DNA of 64,000 bases. Source: Hysterium pulicare CBS 123377 (Eukaryota; Ascomycota; Dothideomycetes; Hysteriales; Hysteriaceae). The notes below the pieces were generated by a model. That model was not told where the DNA came from. It worked only from the letters and a program-made list of their open reading frames with translations, and did not search any database. The DNA lies in the NCBI GenBank assembly GCA_000467715.1, contig AJFK01001066.1, positions 62,001-126,000 of the forward strand. Direction: 5' to 3'. A program made the translations under genes and the position numbers. Shown here piece by piece: positions 1 to 9,377 of this stretch. Numbering within the stretch: position 1 is the first letter of the stretch; every line of letters starts with the position of its first letter.

Positions 1-408
1 CACGTGCGCATCCAGCTCGCTATCTCCCTGGTATGCCACCAGGTTTCGACATCTGCATGCGATTGTGCTTGGAAAACGACTGAATCGAAGTACCACTCCA
101 ATGGTATTCGAGTTCCGGAGGATATGATCAAGTGCTAAAGGCCTCAGTCACCAGCTGAGAAGATATTATTTCACTTTGACGACATGATTCTACCCTTGCA
201 ATGTGCATATGTAAGTTGAGATTTTCAGTCAGGTGGAGGGATCTCACGGTAGCTCTGGCTAATCATATGAGGGCCATTTGCCAGTTAGCAAACAAAGGTC
301 ACGCAGAGTCAACCGCTTTCAACTCCATATATACTTCCAAATACAAGCCTATGTCCCACCATATCAGCCAGCCTACTCTCTCCTCTTCTTCACGAAGAGC
401 CAGACCAA
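1..408. other. Intergenic, left edge
   Basis: No gene is supported here. A TATA-like stretch (ccatatatac, near 325) lies about 80 bp before the first ATG at 409, and a C/T-rich run follows it at about 370-395, as is common just before fungal start codons. Confidence 0.4.
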
Positions 409-801
409 ATGGCCAAAGGCGGCAATCCCCTTAGACCCATACCCAAGGAATCTCCTCCCTTTCGACCTCCCCCAAGCCAGCGACCTCCATCCGAGCCCAA
501 AGGAAACAGCATCTACGTGATAGTGATTGACAGGAAAAGTTCCGCTTCGACAAATATGCATGCGTTTTCCATTGCGACTGCGTACTTCAATGTGGGTGAA
601 GCAAATAACGATTGCTCGAAGATCGTATATGACCAGTTGGTCCCTTATTTGGAAACGCATGGAGTTCTGGTGCGCTCAACCAATGCCGATGGATGCTTTA
701 AATATGATATCCATAGAACTGGCAATAAGCGCGATGTCTTGGTGCATGTCTATGTGGAAATGATTTCTATCCATGAGACCGTGCCTACGGGTTGGAGATG
801 A
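409..801 (+). CDS. Small protein of unknown function
   Basis: Single-exon ORF of 130 aa, starting at the ATG at 409 in a pyrimidine-rich leader and ending in TGA. The first 30 residues are Pro-rich (PPFRPPPSQRPPSEP). The rest mixes beta-type segments (IYVIVID, LVHVYVEM) with polar stretches. No signal peptide, membrane segment or known domain is visible. Its order of parts (short N-tail, an IYxxxxD strand, a distal strand pair) loosely resembles the protein at 1595-2035, so the two may be distant paralogs; that is inference. No function is assigned. Confidence 0.5.
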   Translation: MAKGGNPLRPIPKESPPFRPPPSQRPPSEPKGNSIYVIVIDRKSSASTNMHAFSIATAYFNVGEANNDCSKIVYDQLVPYLETHGVLVRSTNADGCFKYDIHRTGNKRDVLVHVYVEMISIHETVPTGWR

Positions 802-1594
802 TGCGCTTGTGAAGGTGGAATTTGTCAATGAGAAGAGGTTTAGCAACTTTAGCAATCAGCGGTGTATCTCCTTGCTCAATAGGACTCCTCAAACTCGCAC
901 TTCTTTGGGCAAGTCTAGTTTGCCAAAGTTCGTGATTCGTCATATGATAGTCGATATCCCGCATCAAAACTCCGTCAAATGACTTTGACATGGCCTTGCG
1001 CCAGGAAAAAGATGCACTAAGGATGTAACTAGATCATTTGATGAAGGTATACTTCTCCATTTAGCATATGCGAATGGTTTACCCCAAGTTTGACCCAACC
1101 GCGCCAGCGCCCACCATATCTTCTTCTTCGAACTCTCCATTTTAAGGCTTCAGTGTCGGGATTTGCAATCCAGTGTACATGTACGTGGTAATGTCAGACT
1201 GGTGGGATGGGGGAAAATATGCGAAGCTAAGTTCGTCGTTTACCAGTGGAAAAAGCCAAGGAGTGCTACGCGCAGCTGGCTACGTTTTTAAAGCCCCTCA
1301 GTGATCACCATCAGATGGAGTTGCTTAAAAAATATTCAACCTGAGGCACCAAGAGGTATTGCAATGTCCTTTCCAGATGACGCAAGCACGTGTTTGTATT
1401 TAAGTGGTGAGTGCGAACGCCGATTGAAATTGTTGTTTGTTCCCTTGTTTTATTGCCAGCGGAAGTCATCATGTGCTGGTTAGCAAGCCGAGCTTGTATA
1501 GGTGTCATCTGTAGACTGCTATATAGGTTCGCTCCATTTTCATAAGTAGGCCGATTCCAATTGTCAGAACATTCTTCCTCCAAACTCGGTCATA
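802..1594. other. Intergenic
   Basis: Short overlapping ORFs occur on both strands, none with convincing codon usage or splice signals. A TATA-like box (ctatatagg, 1519-1527) lies about 70 bp upstream of the ATG at 1595 and is the likely core promoter of that gene. Confidence 0.4.
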
Positions 1595-2035
1595 ATGGAT
1601 TCGTCTCAAGATCCGTTCATGAACTTCCCAAGTGGAGAGCCAGAGGGCGATAAAATGTATGCTGTGGGCGTAGACTACAACTACTTTGGCACACAGCACA
1701 AGGAATGCAAATTCGTCTTTCACGACCAGAATGCCGGTCTGAAACGATGCGCCGATATGGCTGACTTTGCCGCGCAGGCAATGGAATCTCAATCAACGCA
1801 GACGCAGCGAGCTTCCAGATCAAGACGATCCAAAATTATAGAGGACGGTCATACGTACCATATCTCGGATGGAATCCTTGGAAATAAGGTTAAAGTATGG
1901 TTGTCCCCTATACCTGTGGGTGATGTGAAGCACATCAAACAGGAGGAGATGGAGGAAGTGAAGCATGAGGTTGGTTTGAAGAAAGAGGCAGACTTGAAGC
2001 AAGAAACCAAAGTGAAGGAGGAACCCGTTGACTAA
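1595..2035 (+). CDS. Unknown protein with a SUMO-consensus-rich tail
   Basis: Intronless ORF of 146 aa. The N-terminal part (residues 1-75) is a compact, mixed sequence with no known domain. Residues 70-85 are basic and Ser/Arg-rich (QRASRSRRSK). A second short structured stretch follows (GHTYHISDG, KVKVWLSPI). The last 35 residues carry five successive psi-K-x-E motifs: IKQE, VKHE, LKKE, LKQE and VKEE. That is the consensus for SUMO attachment and is unusually dense. The basic patch could be a nuclear signal. No signal peptide or membrane segment. A TATA-like box lies about 70 bp upstream. Function unknown; a nuclear, SUMO-modified protein is a guess from the tail alone. Confidence 0.55.
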   Translation: MDSSQDPFMNFPSGEPEGDKMYAVGVDYNYFGTQHKECKFVFHDQNAGLKRCADMADFAAQAMESQSTQTQRASRSRRSKIIEDGHTYHISDGILGNKVKVWLSPIPVGDVKHIKQEEMEEVKHEVGLKKEADLKQETKVKEEPVD

Positions 2036-2577
2036 ATCCTGTGAGGGTGGTGGGGGTGTATTGCACATGCAATTTTGCGGAGGAGTCGTTGAGTCTATCA
2101 CACGCTCGAAGCTTGATTGTGTAGGTAGTGACAAATTGAAGAGATACCAAACTGTTCGCGGTTTTATCCGAGTCATGCGAATGTGCCAACCCCTCAGTCT
2201 TGCCGTGGAGCGATGTTATATCGAGGTTTGTTTGCTTCTGCCTCCGATTAGTAGTATCTACCGGGATGGAAATCTCCAACTCATTCTAATGACGATACAG
2301 CTTTGGGATGCATAGTCAAGGTCACAACTCTGGGATGTCGGCTCTACGTCGACTCATGTAAAGGAGCAGTATTGATTAGCAAACAACACTCAGACATGTC
2401 TTTCATAATGACATGAATTGTATTGCCCTATCGCCGGACCCTATGAAGACAAATCGTCCCTGCCTTTAGAAAAATGCACGCACGGGACCTTTAGTTTCCA
2501 CGTAGAAATCAGAGCGCCCAAAGCCGATGTCGACCATTTCATCCCAGTCATCTCCAACCACTCCCTGCACTGTCCTT
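2036..2577. other. Intergenic between convergent genes
   Basis: 3' flanks of the unknown gene ending at 2035 (+) and of eL24 ending at 2578 (-). No supported gene is seen; the ORFs here are short and lack coding character. Confidence 0.4.
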
Positions 2578-3419
2578 TTAACGAGTCTTCGCCTGCACCT
2601 TTGGTGCCGAGCCTTTCGCACCTTGCTTGCTCTGAATCCGTTGTCCGGTCCCACGGGCTGCGCTGGTGGCTGACTTGGCCTTATCGGCCTTCTTCTTGCT
2701 CTCGGCAGCTGTCTTCTTCTCCTTGCCCTCCTTGATAGCAGCCTGGCGGGCGGCGGCACGTGCCTCAGGGCGCATGGTTCGGCGCTCTTTGATGACGTCG
2801 AGGGAAGCACCGACGATGGCACGCTGGTGCTTCACGGTGCGGCGGGTTCGCTTCTTGGCGATTTCCTGTTGAAACGATAGTAATTAGTAAAGTTCTGGAG
2901 TTCTGATGCGATGATAGACTGCTGGAATAGCGCAGAGCAAATGTCGAATGTTGAATGTTGAATGTTGAACAGCCGATGGCTTGTCTCATCCGCTCCGATG
3001 AAGCCCGTTATGCGACAGCCCAAGTTCAACGTGACAGCGCACTCCAAATGCCCCATCTCAATGCATCCGAACTGTGGTATTTGGATTCCACTAACCTCGG
3101 AAATACCCTTCTTGTGTTGTCTCCGGTAAAGTGTTGTCCAAGCGATCCGACGTGGGTTCTTGCGCTGGAGGAACAGACTCTCGGTCTTGCCATTTTGGAA
3201 TCGGAAGATTTTGCTGTCACCACGGACGTAGAGTTTGCCCTGTTGGAGTCCAAATCAGCTGCTGTTTCAGTGCGTCGCAGTCCTCCTTCACAATGTCCAC
3301 AAATGCTCTGGATGACAAAGGCGAATTTCGAAAGCTGGAGGACGAGTATGGGGTGAATCGTAACGCACCTTGCCCGGGTAGATCTTCTGACCGCTGAATG
3401 TATCGTCGTAGGTACGCAT
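2578..3419 (-). CDS. rpl24: 60S ribosomal protein eL24 (L24e)
   Basis: Three exons on the minus strand: 3419-3369, 3239-3096 and 2865-2578, encoding 160 aa. Introns of 129 and 230 bp have GTGCGT and GTTAGT donors and CAG acceptors. The N-terminus [19 protein letters not shown] is the conserved L24e zinc-ribbon-like fold. The middle reads [19 protein letters not shown], followed by [18 protein letters not shown]. The C-terminus is a long Ala/Lys-rich helix ([18 protein letters not shown]) that in the ribosome reaches between the subunits. The length agrees with yeast Rpl24 (155 aa). The tail is slightly extended and basic. Function: structural protein of the large subunit near the intersubunit bridges. 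The identification rests on motif order through all three exons and is secure. Confidence 0.95.
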
Positions 3420-4343
3420 GTTGGCGGTGTTGATGCAGTACCCTGTGTGTCAATATTTCGTTGTCGTCGATGGTGGAATTTGAGGTTGCTGTTCGTTCGC
3501 TTGTGGGCGGCGAATGTGTTCTTCCGACGCCGAAGCGAGTGGCGCATATTCGTGGCGCATAAGGGGCCCCTGCACCGCGCCCTGCTTAGGTATCCTTAGT
3601 TCAACCTCAACTTCAATCATACATCGTTATACATACACGCAATGACCACCTACTATAGCAGATCTCAATGCCTATCAACCCTAGTTACGAACCCATGGTC
3701 GCTATTCTCCTCAATGCATGCAATCTGACACACTGGCGTCTGGTGCCTTACGAATGGTAGCCAACTAGAGACGGTCATTTGAAGATTATCGACTTGACAG
3801 ATGGAATTATCTGATCTCGAGACAGATTGTTTGCCTCAACCTGTGCTTCCGGTTACACATTCATTATTCACTGATACCGCGCCGCTGCATGAGGAGACTC
3901 CACACTCTACCTCTACAACCAAGGAGTCGCTGAAGGCAAGAAAATCATACGGGCAGCCAACACAGGTTTACTTCATCCCTATCCTCCCCGATATAAGTCA
4001 AACACTTCCAAACTCCAGTAAATATGCCAAACCTATGCTTCGGCTTCATTTTGATCAACTCGAAGTACCGAGGGACGTTGGGAGGAAGCGCGCTAGGTGG
4101 TCTATCTCGAAGAGGTCTCGCGCGGTGTCCACATGGCGCCCATACTGAAATGTTGCAACTACCTTAAGCTGTACATCTTGAAGGAAGGCTTGACGGCGCA
4201 TGGAGACAAGTATTGTATGTTTGCAACCAGATTCTGGATGACCGGGTGGATTCTAGGAAACGTGTATCTGCGTGGTTTTGAAGTCTTTTCACCGGGTCTT
4301 CAACATTGATTCGAAGACTTCAAATTCCATCCCAGTTCCCTTT
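3420..4343. other. Upstream of eL24; weak ORF at 3801-4148
   Basis: The first ~200 bp is the eL24 promoter/leader. A CACACAG just upstream of its ATG may end a 5'-UTR intron. On the plus strand an ATG ORF at 3801-4148 (115 aa, Ser/Thr/Pro-rich, no known domain) and a second frame at about 4097-4309 look partly coding but have no convincing gene structure. They could be decayed pieces of one gene. Confidence 0.25.
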
Positions 4344-4760
4344 TTATGCAGGTCTCCAAGTTACAGATCGGTAGTCGCCCTCCTGGAACGATTCTTTTCC
4401 CTCTGCCAGTGTTACGTCGCTAAACCACATCAGTTCAACATTGACTCCCATCCAGCTCCTTCGTCGTTTGGACTCCTTCGCTATCTTCATCCATTTTCTA
4501 AGTTGCAATACCAACGTTTTTGCGGATTCGGGGCTCATGCATCGCACGTTAGTTTCAGGTCCTGGTAACCAGCTCTTCAAGATCTCTTCCAGGTCCATAG
4601 ATATGGTCCGACATATTAACTGGATCTCTGAAGAGACCAACTGTACTCGGCCATTCGGAAGGATGTCGACTATCGTTAAGAGGTTGGAAAGAATTGTTTG
4701 GCGGAGCTCGGGCGGTAGGGACAACAGACCTAAGCTTTCGCTTGCCGATGTGCAGGTCAT
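4344..4760 (-). CDS. F-box-like protein, short paralog
   Basis: 138-aa ORF from an ATG. After a short N-tail it has an F-box-like opening (LPPELRQTILSNLLTIV), then ILPNGRVQL, CRTI, a LKSWLPGP motif and VELMWFSD. The same motifs occur in the same order in the 411-aa protein at 6370-7605 (LPPELRQHILSHLIDIV, ILPNGRLQL, CRTI, LKSWLLGP, IELMWFSD), so the two are paralogs. This copy lacks both the N-terminal repeat region and the last ~130 residues of the larger one and stops soon after the WFSD motif. It is either a truncated copy or a compact member. F-box proteins usually link substrates to SCF ubiquitin ligases; here only the first helices are recognisable. Confidence 0.45.
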   Translation of the reverse strand: MTCTSASESLGLLSLPPELRQTILSNLLTIVDILPNGRVQLVSSEIQLICRTISMDLEEILKSWLPGPETNVRCMSPESAKTLVLQLRKWMKIAKESKRRRSWMGVNVELMWFSDVTLAEGKESFQEGDYRSVTWRPA

Positions 4761-4970
4761 CGTCGGTCAGTACAAGCGACTGATGTCTTCGGCTTCTATG
4801 TTATCGAAGGGGCGGTAGTTGATGGCAAGTAGACATTCTCTGGTTGAGGTTTCTCTAGAATGACAGTAGGCACCTAGTTGATATAGATTGTGAGCCAGTC
4901 CCTAGGGTAGTGAAAGTTGCACCTACTAATTCACGAATAGTTGTGACAGACAGATGTCGCGATGTGTAAG

Positions 4971-5342
4971 TTACGATTCAGTCTTGTATCTGAGATTCCA
5001 GATCTTGAATATGTTAGGAGCGGAAAATGTGGGACTTCGGGAACTCACATGGTATTTTCGGTTGCCTAATTTCGGGAGCTTGGTGCTATGGCATCTTTCT
5101 TCGTCAACGAAATGCGATACAGCCATCCTAAAAGGCCGAACGGCTTCACCGCTCTTTAACTCCATATACTTGAGCCGCGATTCAACCGCCCCATCGAACC
5201 GATCTGCATTCCTTTCATGCTTTGACGCCTCCTGAACGGTATCCGTTGTACGGTCTCCATCCAGCACATGACAATAGACCTCATACGGCACAGAGGAGGT
5301 AATGATTGGGGTATAGTTTATGGTACAATCGCCCGGATGCAT
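4971..5342 (-). CDS. Possible small protein, unknown
   Basis: Tentative two-exon model: 5342-5049 and 5003-4971, 108 aa, with a 45-bp intron that has a GTGAGT donor, a CTAAC branch site and an AAG acceptor. The intron length is a multiple of three and its sequence is open, so retention gives an uninterrupted 123-aa form. No known domain, signal peptide or membrane segment. A beta-strand-like PYEVYCHVLD precedes a charged helical region. Alternative acceptors (ATCTCAG) give a shorter C-terminus. Confidence is low because nothing supports it beyond open frame and splice signals. Confidence 0.3.
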   Translation of the reverse strand: MHPGDCTINYTPIITSSVPYEVYCHVLDGDRTTDTVQEASKHERNADRFDGAVESRLKYMELKSGEAVRPFRMAVSHFVDEERCHSTKLPKLGNRKYHVSSRSPTFSAPNIFKIWNLRYKTES

Positions 5343-6369
5343 TCAACGTGTGAGGTGATTGATGTAGAATTCGTGGCCGAAGCAGGTGAGCCATGGGACC
5401 TCCAGTGGAGACTTCGAGGCGATTGATGGAGAAGGCGTGGCTCAGGCAGATAAGCCATTCAAAGGCGGACTCTGCGATGTACTTGAGAGAAAAAACAAGG
5501 AACGAGACACAGAATGATGATGAAGCTGTTTAACGGAACCCCCACCATCGTCGCTGTCAGTATTCTCTTCAAACCGAGCGTCGTAGAGAAGAATTCTATT
5601 ACTTGGTAGCTTCCTGTCATCAGCAGACGGAACGTAAGCAAGCGATACGTGCCTTCTCTTCATTGTCACTCTACTATTAGACTGATTGAAAGGAAGATCA
5701 GGGATTTTGTAAGTTTCACTTCCCGCCCCTTCCTCCAAAACAGCTTAGCTCATGCCGTATCAAAACCCTTGGAATCAATTCGTGAATCCGTATCGCGAAT
5801 ACACCTGGAGCAGAACCAACGGCTATCTTTTCTTATCTACCGATGGCGCTTCGCAAATTCAGGGAGTGAGCGAGCAAGTACCTATGCGAGAGCCGGTCAA
5901 ACATTGCTAAGAGCTCTTCTGGCTTTGGTACTAACTCGCAAGAACTAACATAGGCCAAATCCTGTATCCAATGGAAACATCTGCACGATAGCCTGATGCC
6001 ATAAGAATAGGTATATTCTTCCCTTTCCACAGCCATGATCAGGCCTTTTACCGGTCATGACAGCGCATTCACGGTTTCATGGTACCATCAATATCTTTCG
6101 CGCTTGGGAAGTAGTCTCACGACATTCATGCAAACTACGTCGGCTGCTTCCACAATTCGGTTTGCGAATGCTAACGAGGTAGTATAGCGATTAATTGTAA
6201 GTAGAAGAACGACTTTGTACTATCATCAAATACTCTTAGGTGCTTTAGAAGAACACAGAAGAATTACTCTCTACTTGATACTCAGCCAACTTAGCCACGC
6301 GACTACTCAACTATTCCGTTCAGCCGTTTCTATCTTCTTGATCACTGTAGCCGTATCACCACTGAAGGA
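5343..6369. other. Intergenic, partly repetitive
   Basis: Contains an imperfect tandem duplication with a 64-bp offset (starting near 5352 and 5416, gaggYgattgatg...). It can be read on the plus strand as a repeated short peptide, EVID.E.VAEA versus EAIDGEGVAQA. A minus-strand ATG ORF at 5663-5442 (73 aa) is weak. Nothing recognisable lies between 5750 and 6369, which forms the 3' flank of the F-box-like gene. Confidence 0.3.
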
Positions 6370-7605
6370 CTAAAACGGAGTTCTCATCTTCAACTCCACC
6401 AACTCGAACCGATCTCCACGCCTATCACCTCGCTTCGCCTTCCGAACTAGATCCATTACGCGTTCCTCACTCCATAGCCGGACGAGACTAGGTCTGAGAA
6501 GCCCCTTCAGCGCCTTTGGGGCCATTGCCATAACTTCAATCTTCCAAGTATCTGGGTATGGCGCATCGCACAAGTGGGGACATGTGTTAAAAGTCTGATC
6601 CCATTGGAACATCGCCTCACCGGCGAAGCGTTCCACTCTATGGTGGAGCCTCTCAAAAGGTTCTTCGATGTTGACAAGGAGAGTGTTGAAGTTGTTCCAG
6701 ATCTTTTTGTTTCGTGTGAGAGCCGTCTTCCAAAGTGTCCACACGTTTCGCGGATTGTGCAAACCACCACGGCGCTTCTTATCAAGTCCTCTCATCACTA
6801 AGTCGCTGAACCACATGAGCTCAATCTTGGCTCCTTTCCAGGGTCCCTTATTCGAGCTATTCGCCATCCATTTCCACATTGGGAGCAGTGTCTTGAAGCC
6901 GTCCATACACCGAGGACTCAGGCATCGGATGTAAGTAATTCGTCCTGGGCCCAACAGCCAACTCTTCAGCAACTCCCCAGCATCTGCGTAGATGGTGCGA
7001 CATGACATCTTCACTTTCGGATCGATCAGTTGCAGACGCCCGTTCGGCAAGATATGGACTATATCGATAAGATGCGAAAGGATATGTTGCCGAAGTTCTG
7101 GAGGCAACGCAAGTAGGTGGCATGGACCCCTAATTATCATTGCGGGTGGCACAGCGGTCTGATATTGTACAGAGGACTGATAGTTCGTAGGAACCCGGTA
7201 TTGCACCGGATTCCGAGATTGCATGGCTGTGAGGTATTGTGCTGGAGCCTGATATTGCGCAGGCGCATGGTATCCCGTTGGGCCTTGATGTTGTATAGGG
7301 AACTGATGTTGGATAGGATTCTCGTGTTGCATAGGAACCTGATACACCATAGGATCCTGGTACGGCAGAGAAAGTTGGTGTTGCGGAGTACCTTGATAGT
7401 GCGTAGGGTCCTGGTAATGCATATACATCTGGAGTGTTGGAAATCCCGTCTCATCAACGGCCGCACGTCCAAACCTCTCCGGCAAAGGAAGCTCAGAACG
7501 TTCCACCTCATCAACATCAGCATTTTCTGCCCTCTGTGGTAAATCGAACTCCCACTGTGGCTGATAACGTCCTCGCATCCTGAAAGAAAAGCTGTTGTCA
7601 GCCAT
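6370..7605 (-). CDS. F-box-like protein with hexapeptide repeat tract
   Basis: Single-exon 411-aa protein starting at the ATG at 7605. Residues 1-55 are charged. Residues ~60-150 are a tandem repeat of about six residues (P-x-Q-Y/H-Q-x, for example PIQHQF, PIQHQG, PAQYQA), matching an 18-bp DNA repeat. Residues ~165-200 hold an F-box-like helix (LALPPELRQHILSHL). CRTIYAD, LKSWLLGP and IELMWFSD follow, then a basic helical C-terminal third ending in MRTPF. A short paralog lies 1.6 kb downstream at 4344-4760. The Gln/Tyr/Pro tract is probably disordered. F-box membership suggests a role in substrate recruitment for ubiquitin ligation, but the C-terminal region matches no domain I know. Confidence 0.7.
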   Translation of the reverse strand: MADNSFSFRMRGRYQPQWEFDLPQRAENADVDEVERSELPLPERFGRAAVDETGFPTLQMYMHYQDPTHYQGTPQHQLSLPYQDPMVYQVPMQHENPIQHQFPIQHQGPTGYHAPAQYQAPAQYLTAMQSRNPVQYRVPTNYQSSVQYQTAVPPAMIIRGPCHLLALPPELRQHILSHLIDIVHILPNGRLQLIDPKVKMSCRTIYADAGELLKSWLLGPGRITYIRCLSPRCMDGFKTLLPMWKWMANSSNKGPWKGAKIELMWFSDLVMRGLDKKRRGGLHNPRNVWTLWKTALTRNKKIWNNFNTLLVNIEEPFERLHHRVERFAGEAMFQWDQTFNTCPHLCDAPYPDTWKIEVMAMAPKALKGLLRPSLVRLWSEERVMDLVRKAKRGDRRGDRFELVELKMRTPF

Positions 7606-8381
7606 AGTGGTTGTGGTAAAAGGAGATGCTAATGGGCAGGACGTTGGAAATATTCAGCCTGGGCTGGTTACTGGTAGAAGTAGGCCATGGGGTCCAGATG
7701 AAAATTCTGTCAATCATCTATCTATTCACACACGTGAGGTATGATTCCAGGCTCTCCGTGAATCAGCACTCGTGGATTCCAAACTAATGGTGACGGAGCA
7801 GAGAATGATGAATAAGCTCGATGACTATGCGGTGAATTGATTCCTGCTTGTAAGTTAAAAGGAAGTGTATCTGTGAAGACAAACTTATGTTTGCCATACA
7901 TAATAGGAGTTCGAACGTCCTAGGGCGCCAGCCATCTCGAACTTGACAACTCTCAAGATTCTCTTTCAGAGGATATCGCCTCATCAAGCCAACATCTAGA
8001 CAACGCCAAGCCTACAGTGCTTCATAAAGTCTATGCAGCACGTTCCCAATCTCTTGATCTCATTTACTTTCATCATACCTTAATCATCGTCTCACTCGCC
8101 ATGCCAACAACCATAACAGGTCGAGAAGTAGTACTATTGAACACAACCACTTCATTCGTGTTCTCGTGAGACGTCTACGGTCTGTGTAGATTCCTAAAGA
8201 TTTTTTGACTCAATTCAAGACCTTCAAATGATTAATCTCGAGGATGAGGAGCTCTAAAACCCACGCACGAACATGAACACACAATACATTCTCTGTACCA
8301 TAGTTCACACCCTCCACACGCAGTCATACCCGAGTCTTCTCTTCACAATGGTCAACACGGCGGGAGTTCGTTGGGCTCCTC
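7606..8381. other. Intergenic
   Basis: Promoter side of the F-box-like gene. No supported gene. A C/T-rich stretch just before 8350 resembles a plus-strand leader for the coding-like pieces that follow. Confidence 0.35.
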
Positions 8382-8835
8382 ATGTCGGCTCAAAAGGACT
8401 TGTTTCAACCCCAACAAAGCAGAAAAATACCTCTTCTCCTTGAGCTCCCACAAATGGTAGAAACTTTAGTTGCTTAATATTAATATGCCATCTCCAGGAC
8501 TGGTGGGTAGAGCGCAGATTCTCGACATCTGAAAAGATGCGAAGGCCAGAACCATAGCAAATGCTGCTACATTCCTCTTTGGTACCAAGTCTGATGAGTT
8601 CGAACGGCATAGAGCCTTCATAAAACCTTATGGTATTGAGGTATTCTCTGTGGTTACTGGCAGTTCGCGATCGATTCAGTTCGAGGTCTCAAAGTAGGCG
8701 TTGCGGATCATATGACTCTCATACTGGCCGCTCGTCAGCTTCTTCTACGAGAGAACGAGTACCGATACGTCTCCGGGAATTATCCATGGCAGGGCTCGCG
8801 CTTGGATCTCCTCTCCCTGGAAAGATGTCGACGTT
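8382..8835 (+). pseudogene. Coding-like fragments of an unknown gene
   Basis: Three plus-strand stretches have good coding character but lie in different frames. The first begins at an ATG at 8382 (MSAQKDLFQPQQ) and continues after a 46-bp intron-like gap (GTAGAA...CCAG) as DWWVERRFSTSEK. The second, about 8545-8691, contains FLFGTKSDEFERHRAFIKPY. The third, about 8668-8835, contains LILAARQLLLRENEYRY. No donor/acceptor pairs join all three cleanly, so this is either a decayed gene or one whose introns I cannot resolve. The family is not recognised. Confidence 0.3.
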
Positions 8836-9076
8836 AATAATTATTCCGTTTTTGTTGAAGACATAGAACGCTGGCCTAGAGGTGTGATGGAACAGAGAGA
8901 TCGTGCGTCACAATATGAGTGACATTACGAGGAGTTCTTGCATATGGATGGTGTTTATGAGAGTCAGTTAGGGAAATCAGGGCAAGATTTAGCTTCGCAC
9001 ATGTGAATGAACAATGGAAGCAGTCTTCAAGAGAGAGTCACGAGAAAGAGAAATCACTGAGCAGGCACCATGTAAT

Positions 9077-9250
9077 TTAAAGAAAAGAATTCCATTGACA
9101 CCGCAAATATCTCCCACCATCGAATGCATCATCCTTGAGCTTGAGTTCCACCCCGAACTGTGTCTGATATATCGAGACCAGTTTCTCCAGATAGGCGCGG
9201 TCACAGTCCTTTCCGTTTGCTTTGATGAGTGTCTCGAGTTGCAACCGCGC
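9077..9250 (-). CDS. Terminal exon of the exon-array gene
   Basis: Minus-strand open stretch ending at TAA (9079-9077). It reads LQLETLIKANGKDCDRAY, then LEKLVSIYQTQFGVELKLK and DDAFDGGRYLRCQW, with clear coding character: amphipathic helix followed by a charged strand. A CCAGATAG just upstream can serve as acceptor. It lies downstream of, and probably belongs with, the repeated exons at 9378-10460, but the junction to the exon ending at 9378 is unresolved because the phases do not match through any simple splice. The 22-bp inverted repeat (9180-9201 / 9244-9265) overlaps this exon and its acceptor. Product unknown. Confidence 0.4.
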   Translation of the reverse strand, partial: ARLQLETLIKANGKDCDRAYLEKLVSIYQTQFGVELKLKDDAFDGGRYLRCQWNSFL

Positions 9251-9377
9251 CTATCTGGAGAAACTCCTATGTCCTCTTTGTGTCGTAGACGTCTCTGATC
9301 CTCCTGGGGCCCCAAGGGTACAGCTGTGCCACAAATCAGTAAGTGTTCTTAAGACTAAGATCGTGAGGAAGACTTAC

